A stretch of DNA of 26,877 nucleotides, taken from NCBI GenBank assembly GCA_959605275.1, contig CAUHFD010000011.1:1-26877 (forward strand), in the 5' to 3' direction. This DNA is from an uncultured Eubacteriales bacterium (lineage in GTDB: Bacteria; Bacillota; Clostridia; Oscillospirales; Ruminococcaceae). This document shows, in pieces, positions 14,382 through 23,542 of the stretch. The notes under the pieces are model-generated. The model was not told the DNA's origin. It saw only the letters and a program-made list of their open reading frames with translations, and did no database searches. The translations under genes were made by a program, and so were the position numbers. Position 1 is the first letter of the stretch. Each line of letters opens with the position of its first letter.

Positions 14382-14388
14382 ATATAAT
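14360..14388 (+). promoter_or_regulatory. Promoter of the helicase-loader gene
   Basis: TTGCAA (14360-14365), a 17-bp spacer and TATAAT (14383-14388). The spacer lies inside the 3' arm of the preceding terminator, so one sequence ends one unit and starts the next. Confidence 0.65.
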
Positions 14389-14477
14389 AAAATACGTATC
14401 AAGAAATCGATCTTTGTGATACAGAAAAGCGAAAGGGCTTCCGCTTGTTTATGTGACGGAGGCTGCGGTTATAGAAT

Positions 14478-15467
14478 ATGATACTGAATGAAAATATTAA
14501 GGATAGGGTTTATGCTATTCTGGCGGAACGCAGGCAGAAGGCGAGGGTGGCTGCACAGCATCGCTGGGAAGAAATTGCTCTTGATATCCCCGAAATCGCT
14601 TCGTTGAAAGCGGAATTGAATCAGACCAGTGTCCGGCTGTCCAAAATCATTTTAAGCCGCTCGGCAAATGTTGCACAGGCACTGGAACAGCTTCGGGACA
14701 GCAATCTTGCCGCGCAGGCACAGATCCGCGAGCTGCTGACGGCACATGGATATCCGCGGGATTATCTGGAAGTGAAGTATACTTGTCCGATTTGCGGAGA
14801 TACCGGCTATGTGGATCATCAGAAATGCAGTTGTCTGATTCAGCTTACCAAAATGCTGGGCGCTGAACAACTCAATGCGATTTCGCCGCTTAACCTGTCT
14901 ACCTTTGAGAGCTTTCGGCTGGATTATTACCCCGATATCCCGGATGAGAACGGCATCGTACCGCGCCGGCAGATGGAGCGGGTGCTGCAGTTCTGCTCGA
15001 AATATGCCGCCGGATTCCATCCGAAATCCCAGAGCTTGTTTATGATCGGCAACACCGGACTGGGCAAAACGCATCTTTCGCTGGCAATTGCCCGTGGAGT
15101 GCTGGAAAAGGGATACAGTGTGATATACGGCTCTGCGCAGGATTTGTTCCGCAGCATCGAAAAGGAACATTTCGGCAGGGACGAGGAAAATCGGGACAGT
15201 TTGGAAACCATTCTTGCCTGTGATTTGCTGATCTTAGACGATTTAGGAGCGGAATTTGACTCTAATTATTACACTTCATGCCTGTATAATATTGTCAATT
15301 CCCGTATCGGCGCCGAAAAGCCGACGATTATCACCACGAATCTCAGCGCCGCCCAATTGCAGAATAAATATTCTGACCGCATTGTTTCCCGGTTGTTCAC
15401 CATGTATCAACTCCTGCGCTTTGCCGGAAAGGATATCCGTCAACTGAAAATATCGGAAAACCGATAA
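14478..15467 (+). CDS. DnaC/DnaI-type replicative helicase loader ATPase
   Basis: A 329-residue AAA+ protein expected to load the DnaB-type helicase onto DNA. The N-terminal 95 residues are helical. A zinc-binding cluster follows (CPICGDTG...CSC; Cys103, 106, 117, 119). The ATPase core has Walker A GNTGLGKTH (191-199), Walker B LLILDD (250-255) and a sensor-like TTNLS. This arrangement matches Firmicute chromosomal DnaI/DnaC homologues rather than IstB transposition helpers: it has the zinc cluster and there is no transposase next to it. In related genomes the gene often follows a DnaD/DnaB-domain gene, which is absent here. The ATG at 14478 has only weak ribosome-site support. Confidence 0.88.
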   Translation: MILNENIKDRVYAILAERRQKARVAAQHRWEEIALDIPEIASLKAELNQTSVRLSKIILSRSANVAQALEQLRDSNLAAQAQIRELLTAHGYPRDYLEVKYTCPICGDTGYVDHQKCSCLIQLTKMLGAEQLNAISPLNLSTFESFRLDYYPDIPDENGIVPRRQMERVLQFCSKYAAGFHPKSQSLFMIGNTGLGKTHLSLAIARGVLEKGYSVIYGSAQDLFRSIEKEHFGRDEENRDSLETILACDLLILDDLGAEFDSNYYTSCLYNIVNSRIGAEKPTIITTNLSAAQLQNKYSDRIVSRLFTMYQLLRFAGKDIRQLKISENR

Positions 15468-15534
15468 GGAAAAAGGATGATCGACCGATGCGCAATTTAC
15501 TTTTTCTTTGGAATGAATATTTATACGATTTGGC

Positions 15535-15563
15535 TTGATATGCATTGGCAAATATGGTAAAAT
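15535..15563 (+). promoter_or_regulatory. purB promoter
   Basis: TTGATA (15535-15540), a 17-bp spacer and TAAAAT (15558-15563), 63 bases before the purB start. No purine riboswitch or other leader structure is visible. Confidence 0.65.
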
Positions 15564-15625
15564 AATTTTTGTTGTTTGTCTATTGGATGTTTGAAATAGA
15601 TGTTTGAAAGGAATGTAACCGATTC

Positions 15626-17056
15626 ATGAAAGATTCGTATGAAAGTCCGTTTTGTACCCGATATGCCAGCAAGGAAATGCAGTATGTTTTTTCTGCTGAT
15701 AAAAAGTTTCAGACTTGGAGAAGGTTATGGGTGGCATTGGCACGTGCCGAAATGAAACTCGGATTGCCGGTGACCAAGGAGCAGGTAGAAGAGCTGGAAC
15801 AGCATATCACCGACATTAATTATGATGTGGCGGAACAAAGAGAAAAAGAAGTGCGGCACGACGTGATGTCACATGTATATGCTTACGGTGTGCAATGCCC
15901 CAAGGCAAAGGGGATCATTCACCTTGGTGCGACTTCTTGTTATGTCGGCGATAACACCGATGTGATTATTATGAAAGACGCGCTTCAAATCGTGAAGAGA
16001 AAGCTGATCAACGTGTTGGCTTTATTGGCGGATTTTGCGGAACAATACAAGGACATGCCTGCATTGGCATACACTCATTTGCAGCCAGCGCAATTGACAA
16101 CAGTCGGGAAACGCGCGACACTGTGGATGAATGAATTTCTGATGGATTTAGAAGAAATCGAATATCGGATCGATCATCTGAAATTATTGGGCTCCAAGGG
16201 AACAACCGGTACGCAGGCGAGCTTTGTCGAGCTGTTTGACGGCGATACTGCGAAAATTAAAAAGTTGGAGAAGATGATCGCCGAAGAGATGGGCTTCGAG
16301 GAAGTTGTTCCTGTTTCAGGACAGACTTACTCCAGAAAAGTGGATGCGCAGGTCGTTGCGGCTTTGGGCGGTTTGGCACAGAGCGCAAGCAAATTTTCGA
16401 CCGATATGCGTATCCTGCAGAATTTCAAAGAGATGGAGGAGCCTTTTGAGGCGCATCAAATCGGCTCTTCGGCAATGCCGTATAAACGAAATCCGATGCG
16501 CTCAGAGCGAATCACTTCTTTGGCAAGATACGTGATCATTGATACGCTTAATCCGGCGTTTACCTCTGCGACCCAGTGGTTTGAAAGAACGCTGGACGAC
16601 AGCGCAAATAAGCGTATATCCGTAGCAGAGGCGTTCCTTGCGACAGACAGTATCCTGAACATTCTGATGAATGTATGCAACGGACTGGTGGTTTATCCGA
16701 AGGTCATTGAACAGCGGGTATTAAAAGAATTACCGTTTATGGCTACCGAGAATATTATGATGGAGGCTGTAAAAAAAGGCGGCGACCGTCAGGAACTTCA
16801 TGAGAAGCTGCGGACTCATTCTATTGCTGCCGCAAAAGTGGTGAAAGAACAGGGACTTGAAAATGATCTGATCGATCGCATATGCGCAGATGAAAGTTTC
16901 CATTTAACGCGGTCTGAGATCGACGGCATCTTGGAGCCGAAAAACTTTACCGGCAGGGCACCGGAACAGGTGGATGAGTTCTTGAAGGAATGTATTTATC
17001 CTGTGCTCAAGAAAAACAGGGATATTTTAGGTGAAAGTGCCGAATTATCCGTTTGA
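15626..17056 (+). CDS. purB: Adenylosuccinate lyase
   Basis: This enzyme cleaves SAICAR to AICAR and adenylosuccinate to AMP, releasing fumarate, in purine synthesis. The 476-residue protein shows the fumarase/aspartase superfamily signature SSAMPYKRNP (281-290) with the catalytic Ser in the flexible loop, the general-acid His151 in THLQPAQ, and HLGATSCYVGDNTD near residue 100. The length and start MKDSYESPF fit the clostridial PurB group. AAAGGA is 13 bases before the ATG, a long spacing; a nearer ATG inside it is followed at once by a stop. It stands apart from other purine genes. No clear terminator follows. Confidence 0.97.
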   Translation: MKDSYESPFCTRYASKEMQYVFSADKKFQTWRRLWVALARAEMKLGLPVTKEQVEELEQHITDINYDVAEQREKEVRHDVMSHVYAYGVQCPKAKGIIHLGATSCYVGDNTDVIIMKDALQIVKRKLINVLALLADFAEQYKDMPALAYTHLQPAQLTTVGKRATLWMNEFLMDLEEIEYRIDHLKLLGSKGTTGTQASFVELFDGDTAKIKKLEKMIAEEMGFEEVVPVSGQTYSRKVDAQVVAALGGLAQSASKFSTDMRILQNFKEMEEPFEAHQIGSSAMPYKRNPMRSERITSLARYVIIDTLNPAFTSATQWFERTLDDSANKRISVAEAFLATDSILNILMNVCNGLVVYPKVIEQRVLKELPFMATENIMMEAVKKGGDRQELHEKLRTHSIAAAKVVKEQGLENDLIDRICADESFHLTRSEIDGILEPKNFTGRAPEQVDEFLKECIYPVLKKNRDILGESAELSV

Positions 17057-17064
17057 TTTTTTAG

Positions 17065-17093
17065 TTGACTTTTGATTCTGCATATTATATAAT
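17065..17093 (+). promoter_or_regulatory. secDF promoter
   Basis: TTGACT (17065-17070), a 17-bp spacer and TATAAT (17088-17093), about 88 bases before the secD start. Confidence 0.8.
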
Positions 17094-17180
17094 ATTTTTT
17101 ATGAATATGAGCTAGGTTATAGGCATATCTGCTTTGCAAATATTCGTTGCGTTATACAGTAAACATTGGAGGAGCGGCTC

Positions 17181-18602
17181 ATGAAACGAGTAGGAAAACC
17201 GGTATTCTTTATTGTAGCACTTCTTATTGTTGCCTTTACTGCGTTGACTTTTTTTGGTATTCAAACGCAATACGGCGACAATAAAACAGTATACATAAAG
17301 GGTCTGGATAACATTCGCTGGGGAATTGACATTAAAGGTGGCGTAGATGTTACTTTTACACCGCCGTCTACCCAGAAAAATGTAACAAAAGAACAGATGT
17401 CGGCAGCAGAAGAAACCATTAAACAGAGAATGACAACGCTGAATATCACCGACGGTGAGGTGTATACCGATTATTCAAAGCACCGTATTATTGTTCGTTT
17501 TCCGTGGAAAGAGGACGAGGAGGATTTCGATCCTGAAGCGGCGGTGAAGGAATTAGGTGAAACCGCAGAATTGACATTCCGGGAAGGGTATGAAACCGAC
17601 GAAGAAGGTTTACCGTCCGGAACCACAAAAGAAAATGTCATTTTAACCGGTGATATGGTTACTTCGGCTACTGTCGGTTATGACAGTGAAAAGAATCAGT
17701 ACGTTGTGCAGCTGAAGTTAGACAGCGAAGGAACAAAAAAATTCAGTGATGCAACCACAAGATTGGCACCTTCCAATGGCGTTATTTCCATTTGGATGGA
17801 TGATACCATGATTTCTTACCCAACGGTACAAAGTGCAATTACTGATGGAAATGCAGTGATTTCCGGCGGCACATCTGGGTTTACGGTAGATGAAGCAACT
17901 TCACTTGCGAATAAGATTACTGCCGGTTCCCTGCCGTTTAAATTGGAGACGGAAAATTACAGCACGATTTCGCCGACCTTGGGCGAAGGTGCGCGTGATG
18001 CTATGCTGATGGCGATGGCAATTGCCTTTGTTGCGGTATGTATTTTTATTATTGCAATCTATCGGTTGCCGGGTGTGGTAGCAGCTATCGGACTGCTTGG
18101 ACAGGTGGCTGGTTCGTTCGCAGCGGTTTCCGGATTCTTTTCGGTGTTTCCGAGCTTTACATTGACGCTACCCGGTCTTGCCGGTATTATCCTTGCGGTC
18201 GGCATGGGCGTTGACGCGAACGTGATTACAACTGAACGTATCAAAGAAGAATTGTATCGGGGCAAATCTTTGGACGGTTCCATTAATACCGGATTTAAAT
18301 CGGCTTTTACTGCGATTTTTGACGGAAATGTTACCATGATCATTATCGCGATGATTTTGATGGGTGCGTTCGGTCCGCCGTCCAGCATCTTCTCAAAAAT
18401 ATTGACACCATTGTTTTTTATGTTTGGTCCTTCTACCGCAGGAACAATCTATTCTTTCGGTTACACCTTGATGGTAGGTGTTATTCTGAACTTTGTAATG
18501 GGAGTTACCTGCTCCAGATTGATGCTGAAATCCCTGTCGCGGTTTAAGGCATTCAGAAATCCAGCACTGTATGGAGGTCCAAAAAATGAAGAGAGAGTTT
18601 AA
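17181..18602 (+). CDS. secD: Protein translocase subunit SecD
   Basis: SecD uses the proton (or Na+) gradient to help pull exported proteins out of the SecYEG channel. The 473-residue protein has an N-terminal membrane helix (about 7-27), the conserved RWGIDIKGGVDV segment, an extracytoplasmic P1-type region (about 50-270), and five C-terminal helices including GLAGIILAVGMGVDANV, whose Asp is the conserved ion-path residue. I start at the ATG at 17181 with GGAGGAG 6 bases upstream; a TTG at 17166 lies inside that ribosome site and is spurious. secF overlaps its end by 17 bases. Confidence 0.96.
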   Translation: MKRVGKPVFFIVALLIVAFTALTFFGIQTQYGDNKTVYIKGLDNIRWGIDIKGGVDVTFTPPSTQKNVTKEQMSAAEETIKQRMTTLNITDGEVYTDYSKHRIIVRFPWKEDEEDFDPEAAVKELGETAELTFREGYETDEEGLPSGTTKENVILTGDMVTSATVGYDSEKNQYVVQLKLDSEGTKKFSDATTRLAPSNGVISIWMDDTMISYPTVQSAITDGNAVISGGTSGFTVDEATSLANKITAGSLPFKLETENYSTISPTLGEGARDAMLMAMAIAFVAVCIFIIAIYRLPGVVAAIGLLGQVAGSFAAVSGFFSVFPSFTLTLPGLAGIILAVGMGVDANVITTERIKEELYRGKSLDGSINTGFKSAFTAIFDGNVTMIIIAMILMGAFGPPSSIFSKILTPLFFMFGPSTAGTIYSFGYTLMVGVILNFVMGVTCSRLMLKSLSRFKAFRNPALYGGPKNEERV

Positions 18603-19545
18603 TTTAGATATTGTCGGGAAAAAGAAAATTTTCTTCACCATTTCCAGTGTCCTTATTCTAATAACGATTCTTGTATCGATTATTTTCGGGGTTAAAGTTG
18701 ATATTAAGTTTCAGGGCGGTTCGATGATTACGTATTCCTATACCGGAGATATCAATCTTGAAGATACCGAATCATTTATCAAAACTGCTATGGGCAAGGA
18801 AAACTCCATTCAAGGCTCCACAGATATTGCTACCGGAACACAAAGCATGATTATTTCGTTAACGGAAAAAGACGGGCTGACTGTTGAAGAACAGCAAAAG
18901 CTTACCGAAGAATTGACAAATGAATATAAAGATAATAATCTTGAACTGGTTTCTACTACAAACGTGGGTGCCAGTATCGGTCAGGAATTTTTTAAGAAAT
19001 GCTGGGTTGCTGTTATCTTTTCGGCGCTGCTGATGATTATCTATATCGGTTTCCGTTTTAAGAAAATCAGTGGTTGGTCTGCAGGAGTTATGGCAGTGGT
19101 CGCGTTGCTCCATGATGTGGCAATGGTTTATGCTACTTTCGTTATTTTCCGTATACCGCTGAATGATAATTTTATGGCGGTTGTCTTGACCATTCTTGGT
19201 TATTCCGTTAATGATACCATTGTTATTTATGACCGGATTCGTGAAAACAAGAAAATTTATGGGAAAACGCTTAGCGTTGCAGAACTGCTGAACAAGAGTA
19301 CGAACGAATGTATGGGACGTACTTTAAATACCTCGGCTACAACGATCATGGCTATGATTATTGTGCTGATTGTGGCACTGCTCTTTGGTATTAATTCAAT
19401 TGTAACTTTTGCGTTCCCGATGATTATCGGTATGATTTCCGGTGTTTACTCGACGATATGCATTGCCGGACCGTTGTGGGTAGTATGGCAAGAGCATAAG
19501 GAGAAAAAAGCAAAAAATAAAAAACTTGCCAAAGCGAAAGCATAA
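18586..19545 (+). CDS. secF: Protein translocase subunit SecF
   Basis: The partner of SecD in the accessory Sec complex. The 319-residue protein has the first helix at about 12-32, the VDIKFQGGSMITY motif, a small extracytoplasmic domain, and five further helices with GYSVNDTIVIYDRIREN and GRTLNTSATT. The Lys-rich tail lies in the cytoplasm. The ATG at 18586 follows GGAGGTCC and lies inside the end of secD, so translation is probably coupled. An ATG at 18571 precedes that ribosome site and is not the start. SecD and SecF are separate genes here, unlike the fused SecDF of Bacillus. Confidence 0.96.
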   Translation: MKREFNLDIVGKKKIFFTISSVLILITILVSIIFGVKVDIKFQGGSMITYSYTGDINLEDTESFIKTAMGKENSIQGSTDIATGTQSMIISLTEKDGLTVEEQQKLTEELTNEYKDNNLELVSTTNVGASIGQEFFKKCWVAVIFSALLMIIYIGFRFKKISGWSAGVMAVVALLHDVAMVYATFVIFRIPLNDNFMAVVLTILGYSVNDTIVIYDRIRENKKIYGKTLSVAELLNKSTNECMGRTLNTSATTIMAMIIVLIVALLFGINSIVTFAFPMIIGMISGVYSTICIAGPLWVVWQEHKEKKAKNKKLAKAKA

Positions 19546-19578
19546 AAAATATTTATTCAGTAGACTTGAATGCTTAAA

Positions 19579-19622
19579 AACGCCTCCTGTCAAAAGGAAT
19601 ATTCCTTTTGGCAGGAGGCGTT
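19579..19622. terminator. Bidirectional terminator between secF and the YoaK-type gene
   Basis: A hairpin with a stem of about 21 bp, AACGCCTCCTG...CAGGAGGCGTT with the inner arm CAAAAGGAAT/ATTCCTTTTG. On the minus strand it is followed by TTTTTA, a good tail for the converging gene. It serves secDF from the other side. Confidence 0.9.
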
Positions 19623-19645
19623 AAATTATTTTTATAACATCAAGT

Positions 19646-20341
19646 TTATGATTTGATTTTGTGCCCGGATCGCTTCCCATCAATAAAGATGATTAAAACT
19701 GCAATGAACAAGAGGAATGAGCAGATTAAAATAGCTTTTTCCTGCATGACTTTGATAAAGAAATGTCCCAGAATAGCTCCGAAAACAAAACAACAATTGA
19801 TACCAAAATAAAGGGCAGCTTTGCGCAATAATGAAATATCTCTGTATTGTAAAAAACGACATATACTTTCGGTACCGCTTCTTAAATTCCCGATACACAT
19901 TGTTGTTGCGATAGTGTGTCCGTGAATCGTTCTGAAACTTTGCACCTGCATACCACAAGCCATTGATGTGATGCTGTTTGCCAGCAGATTGAGCGATTGC
20001 GGAATAAAGCATACGGTAATCAGACTTAGAATTTCCAACAAAAGAGTAATTTGTTTCCAATGAAACCAAACATTTTTTTGAGATGTTTTTTTCTTTAATA
20101 AGTATTGAACTGTTTCAGTGATAATAATTCCCATAGAAAATGCCACTACCGGAACACAATAACTAAGGGCAAGCCCCCATTTTCTTTCAAAAAGATTGAT
20201 TCCCAATAACAACAGATTGCCGGTCTGAGCGTTTGCAAACACTTTTCCGCGGCATATGTAAGAATATGCATCCATAAATCCACCTGCCAGGGTGATAACA
20301 GCTCCCAATTTCATGGTTTCGGATGTTTGCGTTTCGTTCAT
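19646..20341 (-). CDS. YoaK family (DUF1275) membrane protein
   Basis: A 231-residue protein with six or so membrane helices and the DUF1275 hallmarks: GFMDAYSYICRGKVFANAQTGN near the N-terminus and QSFRTIHGHTIATTMCIGNL in the middle. The family is widespread, probably transport-related, and no substrate is known. AAGGAG is 11 bases before the ATG. It converges on secF and is separated from the upstream tatD gene by a hairpin, so it may be its own unit. I could not find a convincing promoter in the 80 bases before it. The length is normal for the family. Confidence 0.88.
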   Translation of the reverse strand: MNETQTSETMKLGAVITLAGGFMDAYSYICRGKVFANAQTGNLLLLGINLFERKWGLALSYCVPVVAFSMGIIITETVQYLLKKKTSQKNVWFHWKQITLLLEILSLITVCFIPQSLNLLANSITSMACGMQVQSFRTIHGHTIATTMCIGNLRSGTESICRFLQYRDISLLRKAALYFGINCCFVFGAILGHFFIKVMQEKAILICSFLLFIAVLIIFIDGKRSGHKIKS

Positions 20342-20422
20342 AGGAACAATGACTCCTTCCGCAGAGTACGGTTAATTTTCGATACGATTTGATATTATGT
20401 GGTTTTAAAAAAATACGTTTAT

Positions 20423-20463
20423 AACAATACGATGCTATGTTTATTAGCATCGTATTGTTTTTT
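20423..20463. terminator. Terminator hairpin after tatD
   Basis: AACAATACGATGCT (20423-20436) pairs perfectly with AGCATCGTATTGTT (20446-20459). The plus side is followed by TTTT, while the minus side, where tatD ends 5 bases before, has a weaker TATAAACG then T-rich tail. Confidence 0.75.
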
Positions 20464-21231
20464 CTATTTAATTCCAAACAACCGACAGGTATTTTCTCTG
20501 GCTATATCTACCATCTGCTGTGGTGGGATCCCCTTTATTTCAGCTATTTTTGCTGCAGTATGTGCAATCATATCTGATGTACAACGCTTTCCTCGGAAAG
20601 GCACCGGCGCCATATAGGGACAATCGGTTTCCAATAAAATCCGATCCAAAGGGATTACTTTCGCAGCTTCTATGGCTTTTTTTGCATTGGAAAAAGTAAC
20701 AACACCGGTAAATCCGATATAATATCCCATTTTTAAATAAATCTGTGCGGTGTCTGCCGAACCGGAAAAACAATGCAGCACGCCACGGTGATTCCGGCGA
20801 CTGTTTAATATGTTTATAGTATCCTGTGTGGCATCACGGGAATGGATGATGACCGGCAAGCTCAGTTGATCCGCCAAATCCAATTGTTGACGAAAGACTT
20901 TTTGCTGTATAGCAGTATTTGCGTTTTCATAGTGATAATCCAACCCAATTTCACCGACAGCAACCACTTTTGGGTGCTTGGCAAGTTGCGCAAGCGTATC
21001 TAAATAGTTTTCCGGAACGTGATCTACTTCTTCCGGATGAATTCCCACACTTGCATAAATATAAGGAAATTGTTCTGCCAGTCGAATCCCGTCCATAGAC
21101 GAAGGAATATCGCATCCGGCATTTAAAATGTGGGATACCCCGTTACAATGAATTTGCGGAAGAAGAGATTCTCTGTCTTCCGCAAAACGTTCATCATTAT
21201 AATGTGCATGTGAATCGAAAATTCCTTGCAT
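20464..21231 (-). CDS. tatD: TatD family metal-dependent DNase/hydrolase
   Basis: A 255-residue TIM-barrel hydrolase of the TatD family. The metal ligands are visible: HxH in FDSHAHYND (His8, His10), Glu in GEIGLDYHYE, His in VIIHSRDA, a further His in GVLHCFSG, and Asp in LLETDCPYMAP. Family members show 3'-5' exonuclease or D-amino-acyl-tRNA deacylase-like activities; the main role is DNA or RNA repair and quality control. It starts 23 bases after the metG stop with AGGAG 10 bases upstream, the common metG-tatD operon order in Firmicutes. The length is normal. Confidence 0.94.
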   Translation of the reverse strand: MQGIFDSHAHYNDERFAEDRESLLPQIHCNGVSHILNAGCDIPSSMDGIRLAEQFPYIYASVGIHPEEVDHVPENYLDTLAQLAKHPKVVAVGEIGLDYHYENANTAIQQKVFRQQLDLADQLSLPVIIHSRDATQDTINILNSRRNHRGVLHCFSGSADTAQIYLKMGYYIGFTGVVTFSNAKKAIEAAKVIPLDRILLETDCPYMAPVPFRGKRCTSDMIAHTAAKIAEIKGIPPQQMVDIARENTCRLFGIK

Positions 21232-21254
21232 AATGAGTGAGCTCCTGATTTTAG

Positions 21255-23183
21255 TTATCTTATTTTGCTTCCTTGTGGGATACTATCGTCTACAAAAATG
21301 ACTTTGACATCATCATTGGGACAATCGGCTGCTAAAATCATACCGTTGCTTTCTACTCCGCGCAGTTTTACCGGTTTTAGATTTGACACGATAATGACTT
21401 TTTTACCAATTAAATCTGTCGGTTGATACCATTTTGCAATACCGGAAACAACCTGTCGACCGCCTTGACCGTCATCCAGTTGCAACTTCAGCAATTTGTC
21501 GGATTTTTCCACTTTTTCGCAATCTTTTATCAAAGCGACCTGAAGGCTCACTTTTGCAAAATCCTCAATACCGATTGTAACGCCTTCTACCGGTTCCTTC
21601 TCGATTGCTTTTGCTTTCAGTGCCTCTGCTTCTTTTTGCAGTTCTGCCATCATTTTCTTTTCATCAATTCGTGCAAACAGGGGAGTTGCTTTCCCGACGA
21701 TACTTTCCGGTAATCCGCCGAATTGACTCAGAGAATCATAGGATTTGATGTTGCAGTTAAGTTGTGCAAAAATCTTCTCAGAGGTTTCCGGCATCAACGG
21801 AGAAATTAAAACAGCAATATAACGGATGGATTCCAGCAGGTTGTAAAGTACATTATTTAATCTGGATTTTGTGGATTCCTCTTTGGCTAATACCCACGGG
21901 GTAGTGTCGTCGATATATTTATTGCTGGTGCGCGCCAGAGCCATGATTGCATCAGCCGCATCGGCAAGGTGCAACTCATCCATGCTCTTGGAATATTGTT
22001 TCACAGTATCTAAACAAGCATTAATTAAATTTTGATCAACGTCAAGGATCTCAGAAGGCTTACGGATACTGCCGCCAAAATACTGATTAGTCATGGCAAT
22101 CGTTCTGTTTACCAAATTCCCGAGTGTATTGGCAAGATCGGAGTTATAACGTGAAATCAGTGTTTCATAGGTGATACTGCCATCTTGTGCATATGGCATT
22201 TCGCTCAGTACATAATAACGCAGCCCGTCAACGCCGAACAGCTTGGCAAGATCGGAAGAATACATCACATTTCCTTTGGATTTGCTCATTTTATCGTTGC
22301 CGAAAAGAAGCCACGGATGTCCGAATACCTTTTTCGGCAATTCCACGCCCAGTGCCATCAGCATAATCGGCCAATAAATGGTATGAAACCGCAAAATATC
22401 TTTCCCGATGACATGAACGTCACAGGGCCAATACTTTTTGAAATTTTCGCTGCTCCCGTCCGGATCATATCCGAGCGCAGTAATATAATTTAACAATGCA
22501 TCAATCCAGACATAGATGACGTGTTTAGGATCAAATTCAACCGGCACACCCCAAGTAAAAGTAGTTCTGGATACGCACAGATCCTGCAAGCCGGGTTTTA
22601 AAAAGTTGTTGATCATCTCTTTTTTACGGGATTCCGGCTGAATAAAATCAGGATGCTCTTCAATATGTTTCATCAACCGATCCTGATATTTGCTCATTTT
22701 AAAGAAATAGGCTTCTTCTTTGGTCTTTTTGACCGGTCTGCCGCAATCCGGACAGCATCCGTTTTCCACTTGCGTTTCGGTCCAGAAAGATTCGCAGGGG
22801 GTGCAATACCAGCCTTCATATTCGCTTTTATAAATATCGCCTTGATCATAAAGTTTTTTAAATACTTTTTTTACAACTGCTTCGTGATAGTCGTCGGTAG
22901 TACGAATGAATTTGTCATTGCTGATATTCAAATTACGATAATTTTCTTTAATACTGTTTGTAATCTGGTCGGCGTATTCCTGCGGTTTAATATGATTCTG
23001 TTCTGCCAGTTCCTGTATTTTTTGACCGTGCTCGTCTGTGCCGGTCAGCATAAATACATCATTTCCGATCAGTCTATGATATCGTGCAATTGCATCGGTG
23101 AAAATAATTTCATAATCATTTCCGGTATGCGGTTTTCTGGAAGCATAGGCAATTGCGGTGGTGATATAAAATTTCTGTGCCAT
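21255..23183 (-). CDS. metG: Methionyl-tRNA synthetase
   Basis: This enzyme charges tRNA-Met. The 642-residue class I synthetase has the N-terminal catalytic fold, a connective domain with four cysteines (CTPC and CPDC; Cys127, 130, 144, 147) that should bind zinc, KMSKS at 298-302, an anticodon-binding helical domain, and a C-terminal EMAP-like tRNA-binding domain (about 540-642) with VALIKDCEKVEKSDKLLKL. The HIGH signature reads HTGN (19-22), with Thr in place of the usual Ile. I start at the ATG at 23183 with AAAGG 9 bases upstream; the ATG at 23192 abuts that site. tatD follows in the same operon. Confidence 0.97.
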   Translation of the reverse strand: MAQKFYITTAIAYASRKPHTGNDYEIIFTDAIARYHRLIGNDVFMLTGTDEHGQKIQELAEQNHIKPQEYADQITNSIKENYRNLNISNDKFIRTTDDYHEAVVKKVFKKLYDQGDIYKSEYEGWYCTPCESFWTETQVENGCCPDCGRPVKKTKEEAYFFKMSKYQDRLMKHIEEHPDFIQPESRKKEMINNFLKPGLQDLCVSRTTFTWGVPVEFDPKHVIYVWIDALLNYITALGYDPDGSSENFKKYWPCDVHVIGKDILRFHTIYWPIMLMALGVELPKKVFGHPWLLFGNDKMSKSKGNVMYSSDLAKLFGVDGLRYYVLSEMPYAQDGSITYETLISRYNSDLANTLGNLVNRTIAMTNQYFGGSIRKPSEILDVDQNLINACLDTVKQYSKSMDELHLADAADAIMALARTSNKYIDDTTPWVLAKEESTKSRLNNVLYNLLESIRYIAVLISPLMPETSEKIFAQLNCNIKSYDSLSQFGGLPESIVGKATPLFARIDEKKMMAELQKEAEALKAKAIEKEPVEGVTIGIEDFAKVSLQVALIKDCEKVEKSDKLLKLQLDDGQGGRQVVSGIAKWYQPTDLIGKKVIIVSNLKPVKLRGVESNGMILAADCPNDDVKVIFVDDSIPQGSKIR

Positions 23184-23241
23184 GTTAAGCATCCTTTCTC
23201 TGTTTGAGTGACATTTATCAAGCTTATCATCTTAATAAATT

Positions 23242-23270
23242 ATTATATCAAATCTAAATGATGAAGTCAA
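23242..23270 (-). promoter_or_regulatory. metG-tatD promoter
   Basis: On the minus strand TTGACT (23265-23270), a 17-bp spacer and TATAAT (23242-23247). It is back to back with the metK promoter, only about 20 bp away. No T-box leader is present. Confidence 0.8.
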
Positions 23271-23289
23271 ACTTTTTACTGTAAATTAC

Positions 23290-23318
23290 TTGACAAAAAA
23301 TTGTATTTCTATTATACT
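23290..23318 (+). promoter_or_regulatory. metK promoter
   Basis: Consensus TTGACA (23290-23295), a 17-bp spacer and TATACT (23313-23318). It drives a leader of about 250 nt that contains a SAM-I riboswitch. Confidence 0.85.
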
Positions 23319-23407
23319 ATATAGGACAAAAAGAGTCGTTTCATTCATTCCATGACATATTTAATCATTTCGGCTTTGTTTCGGGTGATTATCAAAATAA
23401 TAATATA

Positions 23408-23500
23408 CCTTATCAAGAGCGGTGGAGGAATCAGGTCCTGTGAAGCCCGGCAACCTGCGCGAGCAAGGTGCCAAATCCTGCGGTATTCCGGAAGATGAGG
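23408..23500 (+). promoter_or_regulatory. SAM-I (S-box) riboswitch aptamer
   Basis: The aptamer shows the hallmark blocks in order: CTTATCAAGAGCGGTGGAGG, GTGAAGCCCGGCAACC, AAGGTGCCAAATCCTGC and GAAGATGAGG. The P1 helix is CCTTATC (23408-23414) with GATGAGG (23494-23500). Binding of S-adenosylmethionine should stabilise P1 and favour the terminator that follows, lowering metK expression when SAM is plentiful. Confidence 0.95.
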
Positions 23501-23511
23501 AAATGCTTTGG

Positions 23512-23542
23512 CGGCACTCGTTTTTCGAGCGCTTATTTTTTT
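23512..23542 (+). terminator. Riboswitch expression-platform terminator
   Basis: A hairpin around CGGCACTCG-TTTTT-CGAGCGCT with one mismatch, followed by TTATTTTTTT. It lies between the aptamer and the metK ribosome site, where an S-box transcription terminator belongs. Confidence 0.8.

Noticed and set aside
14478..15467. IstB-type transposition helper
   Set aside because: The Cys cluster before the ATPase domain and the absence of an IstA-type transposase fit a chromosomal DnaI/DnaC-type loader better.
23184..23270. T-box or S-box leader before metG
   Set aside because: The leader is only about 50 nt and lacks T-box (TGGNACC-like) or S-box motifs.
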